Shown piece after piece: positions 17,452 through 27,568 of a stretch of DNA of 64,000 nt. Both the position numbers and the translations under genes were made by a program. Numbering within the stretch: the stretch's first letter is position 1; the number at the start of each line of letters is the position of its first letter. The notes beneath the pieces were generated by a model, which did not search any database, was not told the DNA's origin, and saw only the letters and a list, made by a program, of their open reading frames with translations. The stretch comes from Martinezella rhizogenes (GTDB lineage: Bacteria > Pseudomonadota > Alphaproteobacteria > Rhizobiales > Rhizobiaceae), in the NCBI RefSeq assembly GCF_007002745.1, contig NZ_SGNY01000004.1:186001-250000 (forward strand), given 5' to 3'.

Positions 17452-19530
17452 TCACTCGACGAAAATCCGCACGCTCGAGGCGCGGCCATCGGCATCGATC
17501 ACCGTGAGGGTGGAAAACCCTTGCCCCTCGGGTCGCCACTCGCTGTTGCGGCGATGGGAAGCGTCGGGCAGAGGCATGCCATTCGCGAGCCAACGGAAGG
17601 GAGCGCGCCCGCCTTGCAGCTTCAGCACCAGCGGTGAAATGCCCGACTGGCCGGAAAGCTCCACCCTTGCTCCTTCCGGCGGATAAACGATGCGCGGGGC
17701 GCTTTCGCGTCTCGAGGCCGAAAGCAGGCCGCTTGCGGTCAGGGTGAAACGCCGCTGGTTGGCGGGAAGGTCGGTGACAGCAACGCGCGCCACACCGGAG
17801 GGTGCGCCCGGCATCGGCGTGATCGCCACACCGGATTTTGCGAAGGCCTCGAACAGGATCGGGGCCGCTGTCGCGTAACCGGCAATACCCGGCACCGCGC
17901 CATTATCAGCCCGGCCGACCCAGACGCCGATCACGTGCCGCCCGTCATAACCCACCGACCAGGCATCACGATAACCGTAACTCGTGCCTGTCTTGTAGGC
18001 GATGCCGCGCTGTTTCATACCGAGCGGCGGCAGCACGCCGGAAAGTATGTCAGAGACATTCCAGATCGCAGCATCGGAAAACAGCCGGTCACCGGCAAGG
18101 CGCTCAGGGACTGAGCGGACGCCGTCGCCCAACCGCACGGGATCACCGCTGCCGGCAAGCCCGGCATAAAGCTGCACCAGATCAAGAAGCGAGATACCCG
18201 CCCCGCCAAGCGCAATGGCAAGTCCGGGCGCCTCGCTTGACGGCAGCACCAGCCGGACGCCCGCCCGCCGGAACCGCACCATCAGCGCCGATGGGCTGAC
18301 CGCATCCAGCAACTTGACGGCGGGTACGTTGAGCGACAGTTGCAGAGCCTGCCGGATGCTGACATCGCCTTGATAATGCATATCGAAATTGCGCGGTCGA
18401 TAACCGGAAAAATCCGCCGGGCGATCCTCGATGATGGTTTCCTGCCCGACAAGACCGTCTTCAAAGGCAAGGCCATAGATGAACGGCTTCAGGGTGGAGC
18501 CCGGCGAGCGCACCGCCCGGCTCATCTCGACGAAACCACGCCTCGCCGTATCGAGATAATCCGCCGAGCCGACCTCCGCCAGAATATCACCGGTCTGCGC
18601 GTCGGCCATGACGATGGCGACGGAGACCTTGTCTCCGAGCTTTTCCGCCGCATGGCGGGAAACCCCCTCGAGCTCCCGCTGGATCGGCAGTTTCAGCGTC
18701 GAGCGCGCCTCTGTGGTATTCGGAAATTTCGCCCGCGCGGCGACGGCCATATGCGGCGCATAGGCCGGCAGGTCGCGACGGCTGGCGGGCACGGCGGAAA
18801 GAGACGCCCGCTCCACTTCCCCTTCGCCCACCACGCGTTCGACGGCAAGCCGTTGCAGCACCCGCTCGCGCGCCTGCCTTGCCGCTTCCGGAAAACGGTC
18901 CGGACGACGTTTCTCCGGCAGCTGCGGCAGCGCCACCAGCAGGGCCGCCTCCGCCGTATCGAGCCGGCCCGGCTCCTTGCCGAACCAGGCGAGGCTTGCG
19001 GCCCTGACGCCTTCGAGATTGCCGCCATAGGGCGCGATATTCAGATAGAGATCGAGGATATCAGCCTTGTCGAGCCGTCTTTCGATCTGGAGCGCCCGCA
19101 TGGCCTGCCGCAATTTTGCCGAGAATGAGCGGTCGGCGCGCGGCTCGATCAGCCGCGCCACCTGCATGGAAAGAGTCGAAGCGCCGGAGACGATCCGGCC
19201 GTTGCTGGCCAGTTGCCAGGCGGAGCGCATAAGCGCCCATGGGTCGACCCCGTGATGATCGTAGAACCGCTGGTCCTCATAAGCGACCAGCATGCGCAGG
19301 AACTGCGGATCGACCTCGGCGGCCGCGGTTTTCAGCCGCCAGCGGCCATCCGCTGTCGCAAAGGCGCGCAACAGCTTGCCGTCGCGGTCCAGCACCTCGA
19401 AGGATCGTTGCTGCGCAGCCTCCAGCGGCGGCGGATAGGCCTTGTCCAGTGCATCAAGACCGAAGGCCGCGCCGCCGAGAAGCAGCGCGGCTGACACGAT
19501 GCCGACGATGATCGCCTTGCGTCGCCTCAT
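17452..19530 (-). CDS. pbpC: Penicillin-binding protein 1C
   Basis: 692-aa bifunctional peptidoglycan synthase acting at the outer face of the inner membrane. After an N-terminal membrane anchor comes a GT51 transglycosylase domain with the catalytic Glu in AYEDQRFYDHHG and the RQKxxE-like SAKLRQAMRALQIE region. A transpeptidase domain follows with SxxK in GSTLKPF and KTGT in AYKTGTSYGY, and then a C-terminal PBP1C-specific beta domain (about 600-692). The ATG overlaps the stop of the alpha-2-macroglobulin gene by four bases. Pairing of pbpC with a bacterial alpha-2-macroglobulin is conserved and suggests joint defence or repair of the envelope. Confidence 0.95.
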   Translation of the reverse strand: MRRRKAIIVGIVSAALLLGGAAFGLDALDKAYPPPLEAAQQRSFEVLDRDGKLLRAFATADGRWRLKTAAAEVDPQFLRMLVAYEDQRFYDHHGVDPWALMRSAWQLASNGRIVSGASTLSMQVARLIEPRADRSFSAKLRQAMRALQIERRLDKADILDLYLNIAPYGGNLEGVRAASLAWFGKEPGRLDTAEAALLVALPQLPEKRRPDRFPEAARQARERVLQRLAVERVVGEGEVERASLSAVPASRRDLPAYAPHMAVAARAKFPNTTEARSTLKLPIQRELEGVSRHAAEKLGDKVSVAIVMADAQTGDILAEVGSADYLDTARRGFVEMSRAVRSPGSTLKPFIYGLAFEDGLVGQETIIEDRPADFSGYRPRNFDMHYQGDVSIRQALQLSLNVPAVKLLDAVSPSALMVRFRRAGVRLVLPSSEAPGLAIALGGAGISLLDLVQLYAGLAGSGDPVRLGDGVRSVPERLAGDRLFSDAAIWNVSDILSGVLPPLGMKQRGIAYKTGTSYGYRDAWSVGYDGRHVIGVWVGRADNGAVPGIAGYATAAPILFEAFAKSGVAITPMPGAPSGVARVAVTDLPANQRRFTLTASGLLSASRRESAPRIVYPPEGARVELSGQSGISPLVLKLQGGRAPFRWLANGMPLPDASHRRNSEWRPEGQGFSTLTVIDADGRASSVRIFVE

Positions 19531-22500
19531 GGGGTTGCCGAGCGCACCTCCATGCGGCCGGTTGCCGTGCGGGCGGCAAATTGCGGCCGGTACATATCTT
19601 CAACCGAGGCTGCCGGATGGTCATAGGTGCCCGGAGTAACGGCGCGGACGACATAGGCAAGCGTGATCTCCGAACTGTCGCCCGCCGAGCGGTCGAAGGC
19701 CGCCACGAAGCGGTCGTAGCGGAATTCGGTATGGGCCGCTTCCGTTTCCGGCAACCAGTCGAAATTCGAAAGCGCTGCCGAATTGACGAGGCTCGGATTG
19801 TCGATTTCGAAACCGGAGGGCAGCAGATCCGTCACGAGAATGCGCGACTGCCAGTTATTTTGCGGCACGACGTTCAGCACCGCGACATAACGCTCGTTTT
19901 GCGTGACCTCGCTCGGGTTCACCTCCTCGCCATCCATGGAATAATAGGTGCGGGTGATGGTGAAGCCTTCGCCGCCCGCCGCAAGCGGTTGCGCCGGCGG
20001 CGCGACCGTGGTGACAACAGCCGTGACCGGATCGGCCGAGGCATTGGCGATCTTCAAGGGAGCGGCCAGCAATTCATCGCCGCTCATCCGCTTGCCGAAA
20101 CCGCCGGTCTGCAGGTCGCCGTTCACGTCGAGGCGGATATCCTTGTCCTCGCCTTTGACGGCACGGGCGGCCAGCAGCATCCAGGCCTGTTCCTGGGTGC
20201 TGGTATAGGGCTTCTTTTCCCATTCCTTGGCCACCGCACCGGCAAGCTGCGGCACGACGGCCGGAACCGGACGACTTTCGGCCGCAAGCGCCAGTGTCGC
20301 CGCGCCGTCACGCAGCGCAGAGCCATAATCTGCCCGCGCCAAGCTGACATTGGTGGCACGGCTTGCCATATCGAGCGAAGCGCCGAACACACTCTTCGAA
20401 CGGGCCTGATCGCCATAAAGCGAAAGCGCGGCGGCAACCTGCGCCTTGGCAAGCGGCGTCGGGAAATCGGCAAGCGCCGTATCCGCGTAATAACGCAGAT
20501 CGTTGATCGCCGCCTTGCGGTTGCGTGCCAGCACATAAAGCGAATAGGCGATCTCGTTACCGCGATCCTTGACGTTGCTGTCATAGGAAAGGCCGTTCTG
20601 CAGATTGTTCAGCGCCTGCACCATGGCCGCTTCGGGAACATCATAATTCTGCTCGCGGGCGCGGGTCAGGAAGTCGCTGATATAGGCATCGAGCCATAGA
20701 TCGCCATAACCCGGCGACCAGAGGCCAAAACTTCCGGAACTGGACTGGAAGGACAGCACCCGGTAAATCGCCTCCTGCACCCGCTTGCGGGTATCGGGGT
20801 CTTCGGCCATGCCACTATCCTTCGTCAGCTCCGAAAGATAGAGCAACGGCAAAGCGCGGCTCGTCGTCTGCTCGGCGCAGCCGTAAGGATATTTGTCCAG
20901 CATCATCACCAGCGCCGGAATATCAAAGGCGGGCGAGCGCGTGACATTGACGGCGACCGAAGAGCCGAGCAGCATGCTGTCGGCCAGAAGATCGCCGTTG
21001 ATCGTCAGGCTGCTGTTCGGCGCAATCTTGATTTCGCGCCGCGTTGTGACAGGCAGAACGGCCGGGCGCACCGGAACATTCAGAACCTGCTCCAGCGAGA
21101 CACCCGCAGCATTGGAAACCTTGATGGTGATTGCGCCATTGCCGGGCTGTTCGCCCGTCAGCGGAACCGTCAGCGACGACTTACCGCCCTTTTGCAGCGC
21201 CAAGGTCTGCGACATCTCGCCCTGATCGACCGTCAAGGCCGTGTTGCTTGTGACATCCAGCCGGTAATCGCCAGCCTCGCCATCGGTATTGGCGATATCG
21301 AGCCGCAACTGCGAGACATCGCCGGGCGCGAGGAATTTCGGCGCGCTGGCCGTGACCACGACGGGATCGCGGATGACGGCATCGGAGACAGCATGTCCCA
21401 CGCCCGTCTTCGTCCAGGCCACCGCCATGATGCGCGCTGTACCGTTGAACTGCGGAATATCGAAGCTAACCGTCGCCTTGCCGTCACCGTCGAGTTCGAC
21501 CGGACCGGCAAAGAAGGCCACCAGCTTTTCGGTGGGCGGGCTGCCCTGAAGGGCGGCGCCTGCGCCATCACCGCCGGTGCGCAACCGGCCGGTGGTACCA
21601 AGCGAACCGTCAATCAGGCGGCCATAAAGGTCGCGGATTTCCAGCCCCAGCCGGCGCTGGCCGAAATACCATTCATCCGGCTTCGGCGGTTCATAGCGGG
21701 TGAGGTTCAGGATGCCGACATCCACGGCCGCAACGATGGCATAGGCCTTTTCGCCGACACCAGCGCCCGCAACCGTGATCGGAATTTCAAGCGGCTGGCG
21801 CGGCAGCGTCTTCTGCGGCGCGCCGAGGGTGACGGCAAGCTTGCGCTCGGCCGGATCGACGGCAAGCCATTTGATGCCGATGGCGCGCATCGGCATGCGG
21901 CTTTCCTGCGCATCGCCGGGCCGGAACAGCGTGGCCGTGACGTAAGCGCCCGCACCCCATTCCTCGGTGACCGGAATGTCGATCTCGCCGCCATCCGCGC
22001 CTATCTCGGCATTCTGAACGGAAATCAGCTTCTCGGAACCGGACGTGATCATCAGCTCACCGGCAAAACGTGAGGAAACCTTGAGTTTCGCCGTATCGCC
22101 GATCTTGTAGCTCTGTTTGTCCAGCGCAATTTCCAGCGCATCCGGCGTTTCCGTCGAGCTTGCCTCAACATAAAAACCGGCATCGAATTCAACGCTGGAG
22201 ACCGGTGCGCCATTACCGGCACCCTCCACTTCCAGCCGGTAGCGGCCCCAGGTGACCGGCACGGAAACCTCGCCGCCATTGGCATCGACGGACAAGCTGC
22301 CGGCTTCCTGCTGCTTGGTGTATTCCACCGGCTCGTAACGCCAGGAATTGCCCTGACGATACCATTGATAGTTCCGCTCGACCTTGATGAGCTTCCAGTT
22401 GAGGCCGCTCATCGGCTGTTTCACGCCATCGGCGCTGACGCCGATGATGTGGAAACGGCCAACGGAATTCTGGGCGAGATCGCCGGAAAATTGCGGCTTG

Positions 22501-24980
22501 ATGCCGATAACAGGGGCTTCCGCCTTGATAGGCAGCGTCAGCGAGCGCTCCACGGCACGTCCACCCGCCTCCTGCATGCGCACGGTGATGTTGGCGGAAA
22601 GCAGCTGCGTGGTGGAGGGCAGATCGGTCAGATCGACATTAAAGCTCGCCTTGCCCTCTTCATCCAGAACCGGCAGATCGGCAAGCGTGGTGCGGTTTTC
22701 CTCTTCGCTTTCCTCATCGGCCAGACCAAAGAAATAACCTTCGAAATCGGCGCTGGTGCGCGTCGGCTTGATCGCGACCTCGCCTTCCAGCGTCAGGCCG
22801 GCAGCGGGCGCGCCATAGAGATAACGGCCATCGACGTCGATTGCCGTTTCCGCAGCCGGGTCGATCTGTTTTGCCTTGCTGGAAAGATCGAACTCGGTGC
22901 GATCAGGCACGAAATCATCGACGAGGAAGCTCTTTTCGCTGATGGCAGCCGTCTTCGGGTCGGTATGGATGCGCATCGTCCAGGTGCCGCGCATGGCATT
23001 TGCCTGCAACGGCAGATCGACCGCATGGCCGCCCAGCGCCTTGCCGTCGCTGACGAAACGCCGGTCCTCGACACCGTCAGGGCGCGAGAAGATGAAAGTG
23101 AGCGGAAGATCCTCGATTGCCTTGCCGTCGACGTCGCGGGCAAGCGCTGCGGCATGCACGGTCTCACCGGCGCGGTAGATGCCGCGTTCGGTCCAGCTGA
23201 ACACATCGATCGCGCCGGGTGCTGCACGTCCCGTCACGCCGCGATCCGAGAGGTCGAAGCCGGCGCGGGTCATGTCGAGGAACACGTAGTCCTTGTCGCC
23301 GTTGCGTGCGGTGAGGATTGCGGGCGCCTGCGCAGCCGTGCCGCGCATCAAGCCGGCGGAAAACACCGCGCGGCCGTCCGCATCGGTCTTAGCCGTGCCA
23401 AGCACCTCATTATTCTTGGCAAGCAGCTGCAAATCCACGTCCGCGAGCGGCTTGGCGCTGCCAAGGGCGCGGACGAAGACATTGAGCCCATCGGTTCCGG
23501 CATAGGTCGTGATGCCGGTATCGGATACGAGGAACCATTGCGTGGCGCGGGAATCCCATGTTTCCGGCGCGGTGCCGGGCGGCACGGCTGTCAGCACATA
23601 GATGCCAGGTTTCCGCTCCGGCAAAGCTTCATCCACCGGGAAGCTCGTCACCACATCCTTGTTGAGATCCGGCTGGATATCGATCGCGCCCTGCCAGACG
23701 AGTTCGCCGATTTCATTTTCGATGCGGTCGGCGTTGTAACCGTCCATCTGCGTCAGAAACTGCGAATTGGAAAGCAGCGCGGTGATGTTGCGATCACCGA
23801 CGCGATAGAGCTTCAGATCGGCCTTGTCGGCATTAACGGAGACGATCGGAATGCCGCGGCGCGCAGTACCCGGCAGTACGAAATTTTCACCCGTGAAGCG
23901 CACGCTGGCGGCGCGGTCACGCACATAAATATCGAGATTGACCTGCTTTTCCAGAGGCTCTTCCACCGAAGACGGCAGGCCGGCGCGCAGCGCTATCTTG
24001 TAGCGCTGGCCATGGGTCAGGCCTTCCACGCAGATCTCGCTGCCCTTCGCTTCGATGGCCTTGGGGGCTGCCCCATCCAGCGTGATGAAGGAGGAATAAT
24101 CGACGCCGTTCTTCACCAGCGGTTCGGAAAACTGCACGCAGGCGCGCGGGCTGACGCTATCGGTATCAACCGTGTTGTTGATGACGCGGAAACCCTGACG
24201 CGTGCGCAGATCGGCATAGGCCGCCTTTGTCTGTGCGTTATCGGTGAGCGCAAGGCTCTCCTTATAGGAATTGAGTGCCGCGCGATAATTCTGGGTTCGC
24301 TCAAAAGCCTTCGCCAGCCGGTTCAGGGCCTCGGTGCGGGCGCTGACCGTGCGGCTCAGCTGATAGGCGTTGATGGCGGCAGACGCCGCCTGCCCGGCAA
24401 TCGAATAATTATCCGTGACCTGCGCCGCCTTTTCCGACAATTCCGCCCAGAGCGCACCGTCATCAGGCGTGATGGCTAGAGCCTGTTTATAGGTCGTGAC
24501 CGCATCGGCAACATTGCCTGCGGCTGCCTGTTGCCGCGCCGTCTGCACAAGGGCTTCCACGCCCTGTTCGTCACCGTCACTGGCAGCAAGGCCGGATTTC
24601 AGCCGGCGGGCTTCCTGCTGCAGGCTATCCGTCACGAAGGAAAGGCGTTGCGGCGCACCGATATCGGCTTCCGTCGCCACTTCCACGATCTTGCCGGCAA
24701 CCGCGCCGGGGAAAGCGTTCAGCTGGTTGAAATCCGATTTGAGGAAGCACCATTTCACCTTGGGATTGTAGGTAAAGGCCTTGCAGGCAGCGTCGCCGAC
24801 GCAAATCTCGCCGCATTGTTCCAGCGAGACATTCTGCTCCGTCCGAAGATCGAAGCCGAAATAATCGCCGTTTTGCGTGGTTACCACTTTCCGCGAAGGT
24901 TCGGCCGCCGTGGCCGGGAGAAAAATCAGGGCGGTAGAGACCGCAACCAACGAAATCCGGACGAGCGCGCGCAACGACAT
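19527..24980 (-). CDS. Alpha-2-macroglobulin family protein with N-terminal PAN/apple domain
   Basis: Very large secreted protease-trap-like protein, 1817 aa from the ATG at 24980 (GGGAG upstream). It has a signal peptide ending near PATAA, a PAN/apple-like domain with paired cysteines (about residues 28-100), a TPR-like helical stretch (about 140-260), macroglobulin domains, and a thioester motif YPYGCAEQTTS with Cys1368 and Gln1371. An alpha-helical thioester domain and a C-terminal receptor-binding-like domain follow. No lipobox is evident, unlike E. coli YfhM, so it may be soluble in the periplasm. It is translationally coupled to pbpC. Bacterial members are thought to trap foreign proteases that breach the outer membrane. 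Confidence 0.93.
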   Translation of the reverse strand: MSLRALVRISLVAVSTALIFLPATAAEPSRKVVTTQNGDYFGFDLRTEQNVSLEQCGEICVGDAACKAFTYNPKVKWCFLKSDFNQLNAFPGAVAGKIVEVATEADIGAPQRLSFVTDSLQQEARRLKSGLAASDGDEQGVEALVQTARQQAAAGNVADAVTTYKQALAITPDDGALWAELSEKAAQVTDNYSIAGQAASAAINAYQLSRTVSARTEALNRLAKAFERTQNYRAALNSYKESLALTDNAQTKAAYADLRTRQGFRVINNTVDTDSVSPRACVQFSEPLVKNGVDYSSFITLDGAAPKAIEAKGSEICVEGLTHGQRYKIALRAGLPSSVEEPLEKQVNLDIYVRDRAASVRFTGENFVLPGTARRGIPIVSVNADKADLKLYRVGDRNITALLSNSQFLTQMDGYNADRIENEIGELVWQGAIDIQPDLNKDVVTSFPVDEALPERKPGIYVLTAVPPGTAPETWDSRATQWFLVSDTGITTYAGTDGLNVFVRALGSAKPLADVDLQLLAKNNEVLGTAKTDADGRAVFSAGLMRGTAAQAPAILTARNGDKDYVFLDMTRAGFDLSDRGVTGRAAPGAIDVFSWTERGIYRAGETVHAAALARDVDGKAIEDLPLTFIFSRPDGVEDRRFVSDGKALGGHAVDLPLQANAMRGTWTMRIHTDPKTAAISEKSFLVDDFVPDRTEFDLSSKAKQIDPAAETAIDVDGRYLYGAPAAGLTLEGEVAIKPTRTSADFEGYFFGLADEESEEENRTTLADLPVLDEEGKASFNVDLTDLPSTTQLLSANITVRMQEAGGRAVERSLTLPIKAEAPVIGIKPQFSGDLAQNSVGRFHIIGVSADGVKQPMSGLNWKLIKVERNYQWYRQGNSWRYEPVEYTKQQEAGSLSVDANGGEVSVPVTWGRYRLEVEGAGNGAPVSSVEFDAGFYVEASSTETPDALEIALDKQSYKIGDTAKLKVSSRFAGELMITSGSEKLISVQNAEIGADGGEIDIPVTEEWGAGAYVTATLFRPGDAQESRMPMRAIGIKWLAVDPAERKLAVTLGAPQKTLPRQPLEIPITVAGAGVGEKAYAIVAAVDVGILNLTRYEPPKPDEWYFGQRRLGLEIRDLYGRLIDGSLGTTGRLRTGGDGAGAALQGSPPTEKLVAFFAGPVELDGDGKATVSFDIPQFNGTARIMAVAWTKTGVGHAVSDAVIRDPVVVTASAPKFLAPGDVSQLRLDIANTDGEAGDYRLDVTSNTALTVDQGEMSQTLALQKGGKSSLTVPLTGEQPGNGAITIKVSNAAGVSLEQVLNVPVRPAVLPVTTRREIKIAPNSSLTINGDLLADSMLLGSSVAVNVTRSPAFDIPALVMMLDKYPYGCAEQTTSRALPLLYLSELTKDSGMAEDPDTRKRVQEAIYRVLSFQSSSGSFGLWSPGYGDLWLDAYISDFLTRAREQNYDVPEAAMVQALNNLQNGLSYDSNVKDRGNEIAYSLYVLARNRKAAINDLRYYADTALADFPTPLAKAQVAAALSLYGDQARSKSVFGASLDMASRATNVSLARADYGSALRDGAATLALAAESRPVPAVVPQLAGAVAKEWEKKPYTSTQEQAWMLLAARAVKGEDKDIRLDVNGDLQTGGFGKRMSGDELLAAPLKIANASADPVTAVVTTVAPPAQPLAAGGEGFTITRTYYSMDGEEVNPSEVTQNERYVAVLNVVPQNNWQSRILVTDLLPSGFEIDNPSLVNSAALSNFDWLPETEAAHTEFRYDRFVAAFDRSAGDSSEITLAYVVRAVTPGTYDHPAASVEDMYRPQFAARTATGRMEVRSATP

Positions 24981-25098
24981 CAGTATTCTCCCGCAACAGA
25001 CATGTCGGGCGGGACTCTGGTCAAATCCACGCATGGTTGTCAACGCATCTTCGTCAATTCACAACAGGAGGATGCGTGGAGGCCAGCAGACGGGGAGG

Positions 25099-25287
25099 CT
25101 AGTCTTCTATTTTACGCGCTTCGGAAATCAGCATGATCGGCACGCCGTCGCGGATCGGGTAAGCGAGCCTTGCGCTTTCGGAGATGAGCTCGTTGTGGGT
25201 CCGGTCATAAGAGAGACGCCCCTTGGTCAAAGGGCAGACCAGCAGCTCCAGGAGCTTCGGATCGACATTGCTCATTCTGTCGTCCAT
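25099..25287 (-). CDS. Trm112-like (UPF0434) small protein
   Basis: 62-aa protein of the Trm112/YcaR family, with [17 protein letters not shown] and a C-terminal [11 protein letters not shown] segment. Bacterial members are small zinc-ribbon-like proteins of uncertain role; this one keeps a single Cys in the first knuckle, as is common in alphaproteobacteria. The start at 25287 has AGGA eight bases upstream. An in-frame ATG at 25275 is possible. It follows the Lon-domain gene by nine bases and is probably cotranscribed with it. Confidence 0.88.
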   Translation of the reverse strand: MDDRMSNVDPKLLELLVCPLTKGRLSYDRTHNELISESARLAYPIRDGVPIMLISEARKIED

Positions 25288-25296
25288 GGGGCGATC

Positions 25297-25968
25297 CTAT
25301 TGCAGCACGGTGCCGCCCTCGCCCGACCCCTGGGCAAGAACGATCTCGGTGATGGCAATCAATGTTTCGGCCCGTGTCTTCAGGTCGGGGGCTTCAAGCA
25401 GCGCCTGTTTTTCGGCCGGACCGAAGGGAGACATCATGGAAAGGGAATTGACGAGGACACGATTGCCCGCCCTTTCCACGCTTTCCCAATCAGCCTCCAG
25501 CTGGTTTGCGTCCAGAAACGCGCGAAATACCCGGAGCAGATTTTCGCGATCCACCGCTTCCTCGTCATATTCGCCGGAAAGATCGGCAATGAAAGGCGCG
25601 TGACGGAAGCTGCGATAGGGCTTGCCTGCCTCCACCTCTTCCAGCAAGCGGAAACGGCAGACACCGGTGAGAGAGATGACGTAACGGCCATCCCCGGTTT
25701 CCGAAAAGGAGGTAATGCGGCCGAGACATCCGACCGCGCTCAAAGGCCCGCCTTCAATCCCCGCCTCAATGACGTTCAGGGCCGGCTGCACCATGCCGAT
25801 GACACGGTGGCCAGCCAGTGCCATGTCGATCATGGCGAGATATCTCGGCTCGAAAATATTGAGTGGAAGATGGCCTTCCGGTAGCAGCAGGGCACCCGGC
25901 AAGGGAAATACCGGCACGGTTTCCGGCAGATCGTCATTCTTCACATATCTCGCATTTCCGACATGCAT
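25297..25968 (-). CDS. LON N-terminal (substrate-binding) domain protein
   Basis: About 223 aa consisting only of the PUA-like N-terminal domain of Lon protease, with VFPLPGALLLPEGHLPLNIFEPRYLAM near the start and no ATPase or protease domain. Such stand-alone proteins are common in alphaproteobacteria next to a thioredoxin/YbbN gene, as here; their role is not established. The ATG at 25968 begins MHVGNARY and has AGGGGG upstream. A GTG at 25989 would add seven residues. Confidence 0.85.
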   Translation of the reverse strand: MHVGNARYVKNDDLPETVPVFPLPGALLLPEGHLPLNIFEPRYLAMIDMALAGHRVIGMVQPALNVIEAGIEGGPLSAVGCLGRITSFSETGDGRYVISLTGVCRFRLLEEVEAGKPYRSFRHAPFIADLSGEYDEEAVDRENLLRVFRAFLDANQLEADWESVERAGNRVLVNSLSMMSPFGPAEKQALLEAPDLKTRAETLIAITEIVLAQGSGEGGTVLQ

Positions 25969-26036
25969 GGGATCAAGCCCCCTGTTCACTGCTGCCCTGC
26001 CTGCAGATCAACCGCCGCGGCCGGGATATGCCCGCA

Positions 26037-27005
26037 TTACGAAAACAATATTGCCGAAAGCTTCCGGCGGCCGGCAACGGTTGCCGGGTCCTTGAAGCCC
26101 CAGGCCTCGAAAAACTCCAGAAGCTGGCGGCGCGCGCCGTCATCATCAAAGGTCCGGTCCTTGCGCATGACATAGAGCAGATGGTCTGCCGCTTCATCGC
26201 GCCGCCCTTGAGCGTTCAGCACCTTGGCGAGCTTCACCCGCGCCTCGTGATGATCGGGATTGAGCGCCAGATCGCTTTCCAGCGCCACCGGATCTCCGAT
26301 CTTTCGGGCTTCCTCATATTGCGCGATCTTTTTCAGAACGAGCTGAATGCCCGCATCTTCGTTAAGCTCCGCAGGCAGGGAGGAGAGCAGTTCGCTTGCC
26401 CGCTCATACTGACCGGCAGCAATCATGCATTCGGCAATACCGGCAATCGCCGCGGGGTTTTCCGGATCGGCCTGCATGACGGCGCCGAACAGCTGTGCAG
26501 CGCCGTTAAAATCGCCATCCGTCAGAAGCTGTTTCGCCTCGGTCAGAGCCGCCTCGATTTCGGCTTTGGGATCACCCGCATCCGGGCCGGCAATCTTGTC
26601 GATGAACTGCTTGATCTGGCTTTCCGGCACCGCGCCCATGAAGCCATCCACCGGCCGGCCATCGGCAAAAGCGACGATGGCGGGGATGGACTGGATGCCG
26701 AGCTGGCCCGGAATGGACGGGTGATCGTCAATGTTCAGCTTCACAAGCTTCACACGGCCGTTCGCCTCGTTGATGACCTTTTCGAGCACGGGCGTCAGCT
26801 GCTTGCACGGGCCGCACCAGGGCGCCCAGAAATCCACCAGAACCGGCTGGCGGCGCGATTCCTCAAGAACATCCTTGGAGAAAGCAGCCGTCGTTGTGTC
26901 CTTGATGTGACCGGAGGCAGCACCATTCAGCTCGCCGTTATGATGCGCGCTTGCAGACATCTGCCCGCCATAGGAACCGCCGTAAGGATTATTGGTGTCG
27001 CTCAT
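26037..27005 (-). CDS. Thioredoxin-domain co-chaperone (YbbN/CnoX-like)
   Basis: 322-aa protein with a thioredoxin fold (about residues 35-145) keeping the active site WCGPCK, followed by a TPR-type C-terminal region (about 150-310). This is the YbbN/CnoX architecture, in which the TPR region binds unfolded clients and hands them to chaperones. The retained CxxC means it can be redox active, unlike E. coli YbbN. The start at 27005 has GGGAG upstream. The longer frame to 27020 adds five residues. Confidence 0.9.
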   Translation of the reverse strand: MSDTNNPYGGSYGGQMSASAHHNGELNGAASGHIKDTTTAAFSKDVLEESRRQPVLVDFWAPWCGPCKQLTPVLEKVINEANGRVKLVKLNIDDHPSIPGQLGIQSIPAIVAFADGRPVDGFMGAVPESQIKQFIDKIAGPDAGDPKAEIEAALTEAKQLLTDGDFNGAAQLFGAVMQADPENPAAIAGIAECMIAAGQYERASELLSSLPAELNEDAGIQLVLKKIAQYEEARKIGDPVALESDLALNPDHHEARVKLAKVLNAQGRRDEAADHLLYVMRKDRTFDDDGARRQLLEFFEAWGFKDPATVAGRRKLSAILFS

Positions 27006-27058
27006 GCCGGTCTCCCGCAATTTCTGTCGTATGTCTCAGTTGAAGCAAAGATCGTATC

Positions 27059-27568
27059 TCACTCGCTGACTTTCAAGACAAGCGGCGCATGTCCGGTCGC
27101 CTCAAGAAAGCGGATAAGATCCTTCGACGCGATCGTCGTCGTCTGGTCGTTGGAAAGCGGATGGCCATTGACCAGTTCGTTTTCCAGAAGATCACTGTCG
27201 AGCACGAAGGTGACCTGCCTGCCAGTGTCGTTGATCGCCCCGAACACCGTTACCGATCCCGGCACGACGCCCAGATATTCAAGCATTTTTTCCGGCCTGC
27301 CAAAGGACACGCGGCTTGCAGCACCTATCGTCTTGTGAACGCTTTTGAGATCGACGACGGCATTTTCTTCGACAGTCAGAACAAAATATTGATCCTTCTT
27401 GTCCTTCACGAAAAGGTTTTTCGTATGGCCGCCGGGAATGAGATCGCGCAGCGACTGCGATTCGGCAACGGTAAACACCGGTTCGTGCTGTTTCGTGGCA
27501 TGAGAAATGCCGAGCCCATCCAGAAACTGGAAGAGCTCCGTTGCCGTCCTGGGAGAATTCTCCGCCAT
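27059..27568 (-). CDS. proX: Prolyl-tRNA editing protein ProX / YbaK domain
   Basis: 169-aa stand-alone editing domain of the YbaK/ProX family, which hydrolyses Ala or Cys wrongly attached to tRNA-Pro. Visible family segments are HTKNLFVKDKKDQYFVLTVEE and the substrate-pocket GSVTVFGAINDTGRQVTFVLD. The ATG at 27568 (MAENSPRT) is chosen because homologous sequence begins there; the frame is open for 70 more codons upstream without similarity. A divergent tRNA-Gly gene lies 256 bp upstream. Confidence 0.9.
   Translation of the reverse strand: MAENSPRTATELFQFLDGLGISHATKQHEPVFTVAESQSLRDLIPGGHTKNLFVKDKKDQYFVLTVEENAVVDLKSVHKTIGAASRVSFGRPEKMLEYLGVVPGSVTVFGAINDTGRQVTFVLDSDLLENELVNGHPLSNDQTTTIASKDLIRFLEATGHAPLVLKVSE

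Noticed and set aside
22365-24479. 704-codon open frame on the plus strand
   Set aside because: It is antisense to the alpha-2-macroglobulin gene. Its product is compositionally odd (rich in Arg, Gly and His), has no domain and no ribosome binding site, and long antisense frames are expected in GC-rich coding DNA.
25863-27338. 491-codon open frame on the plus strand
   Set aside because: It is a shadow of the Lon-domain, thioredoxin and proX genes on the minus strand.
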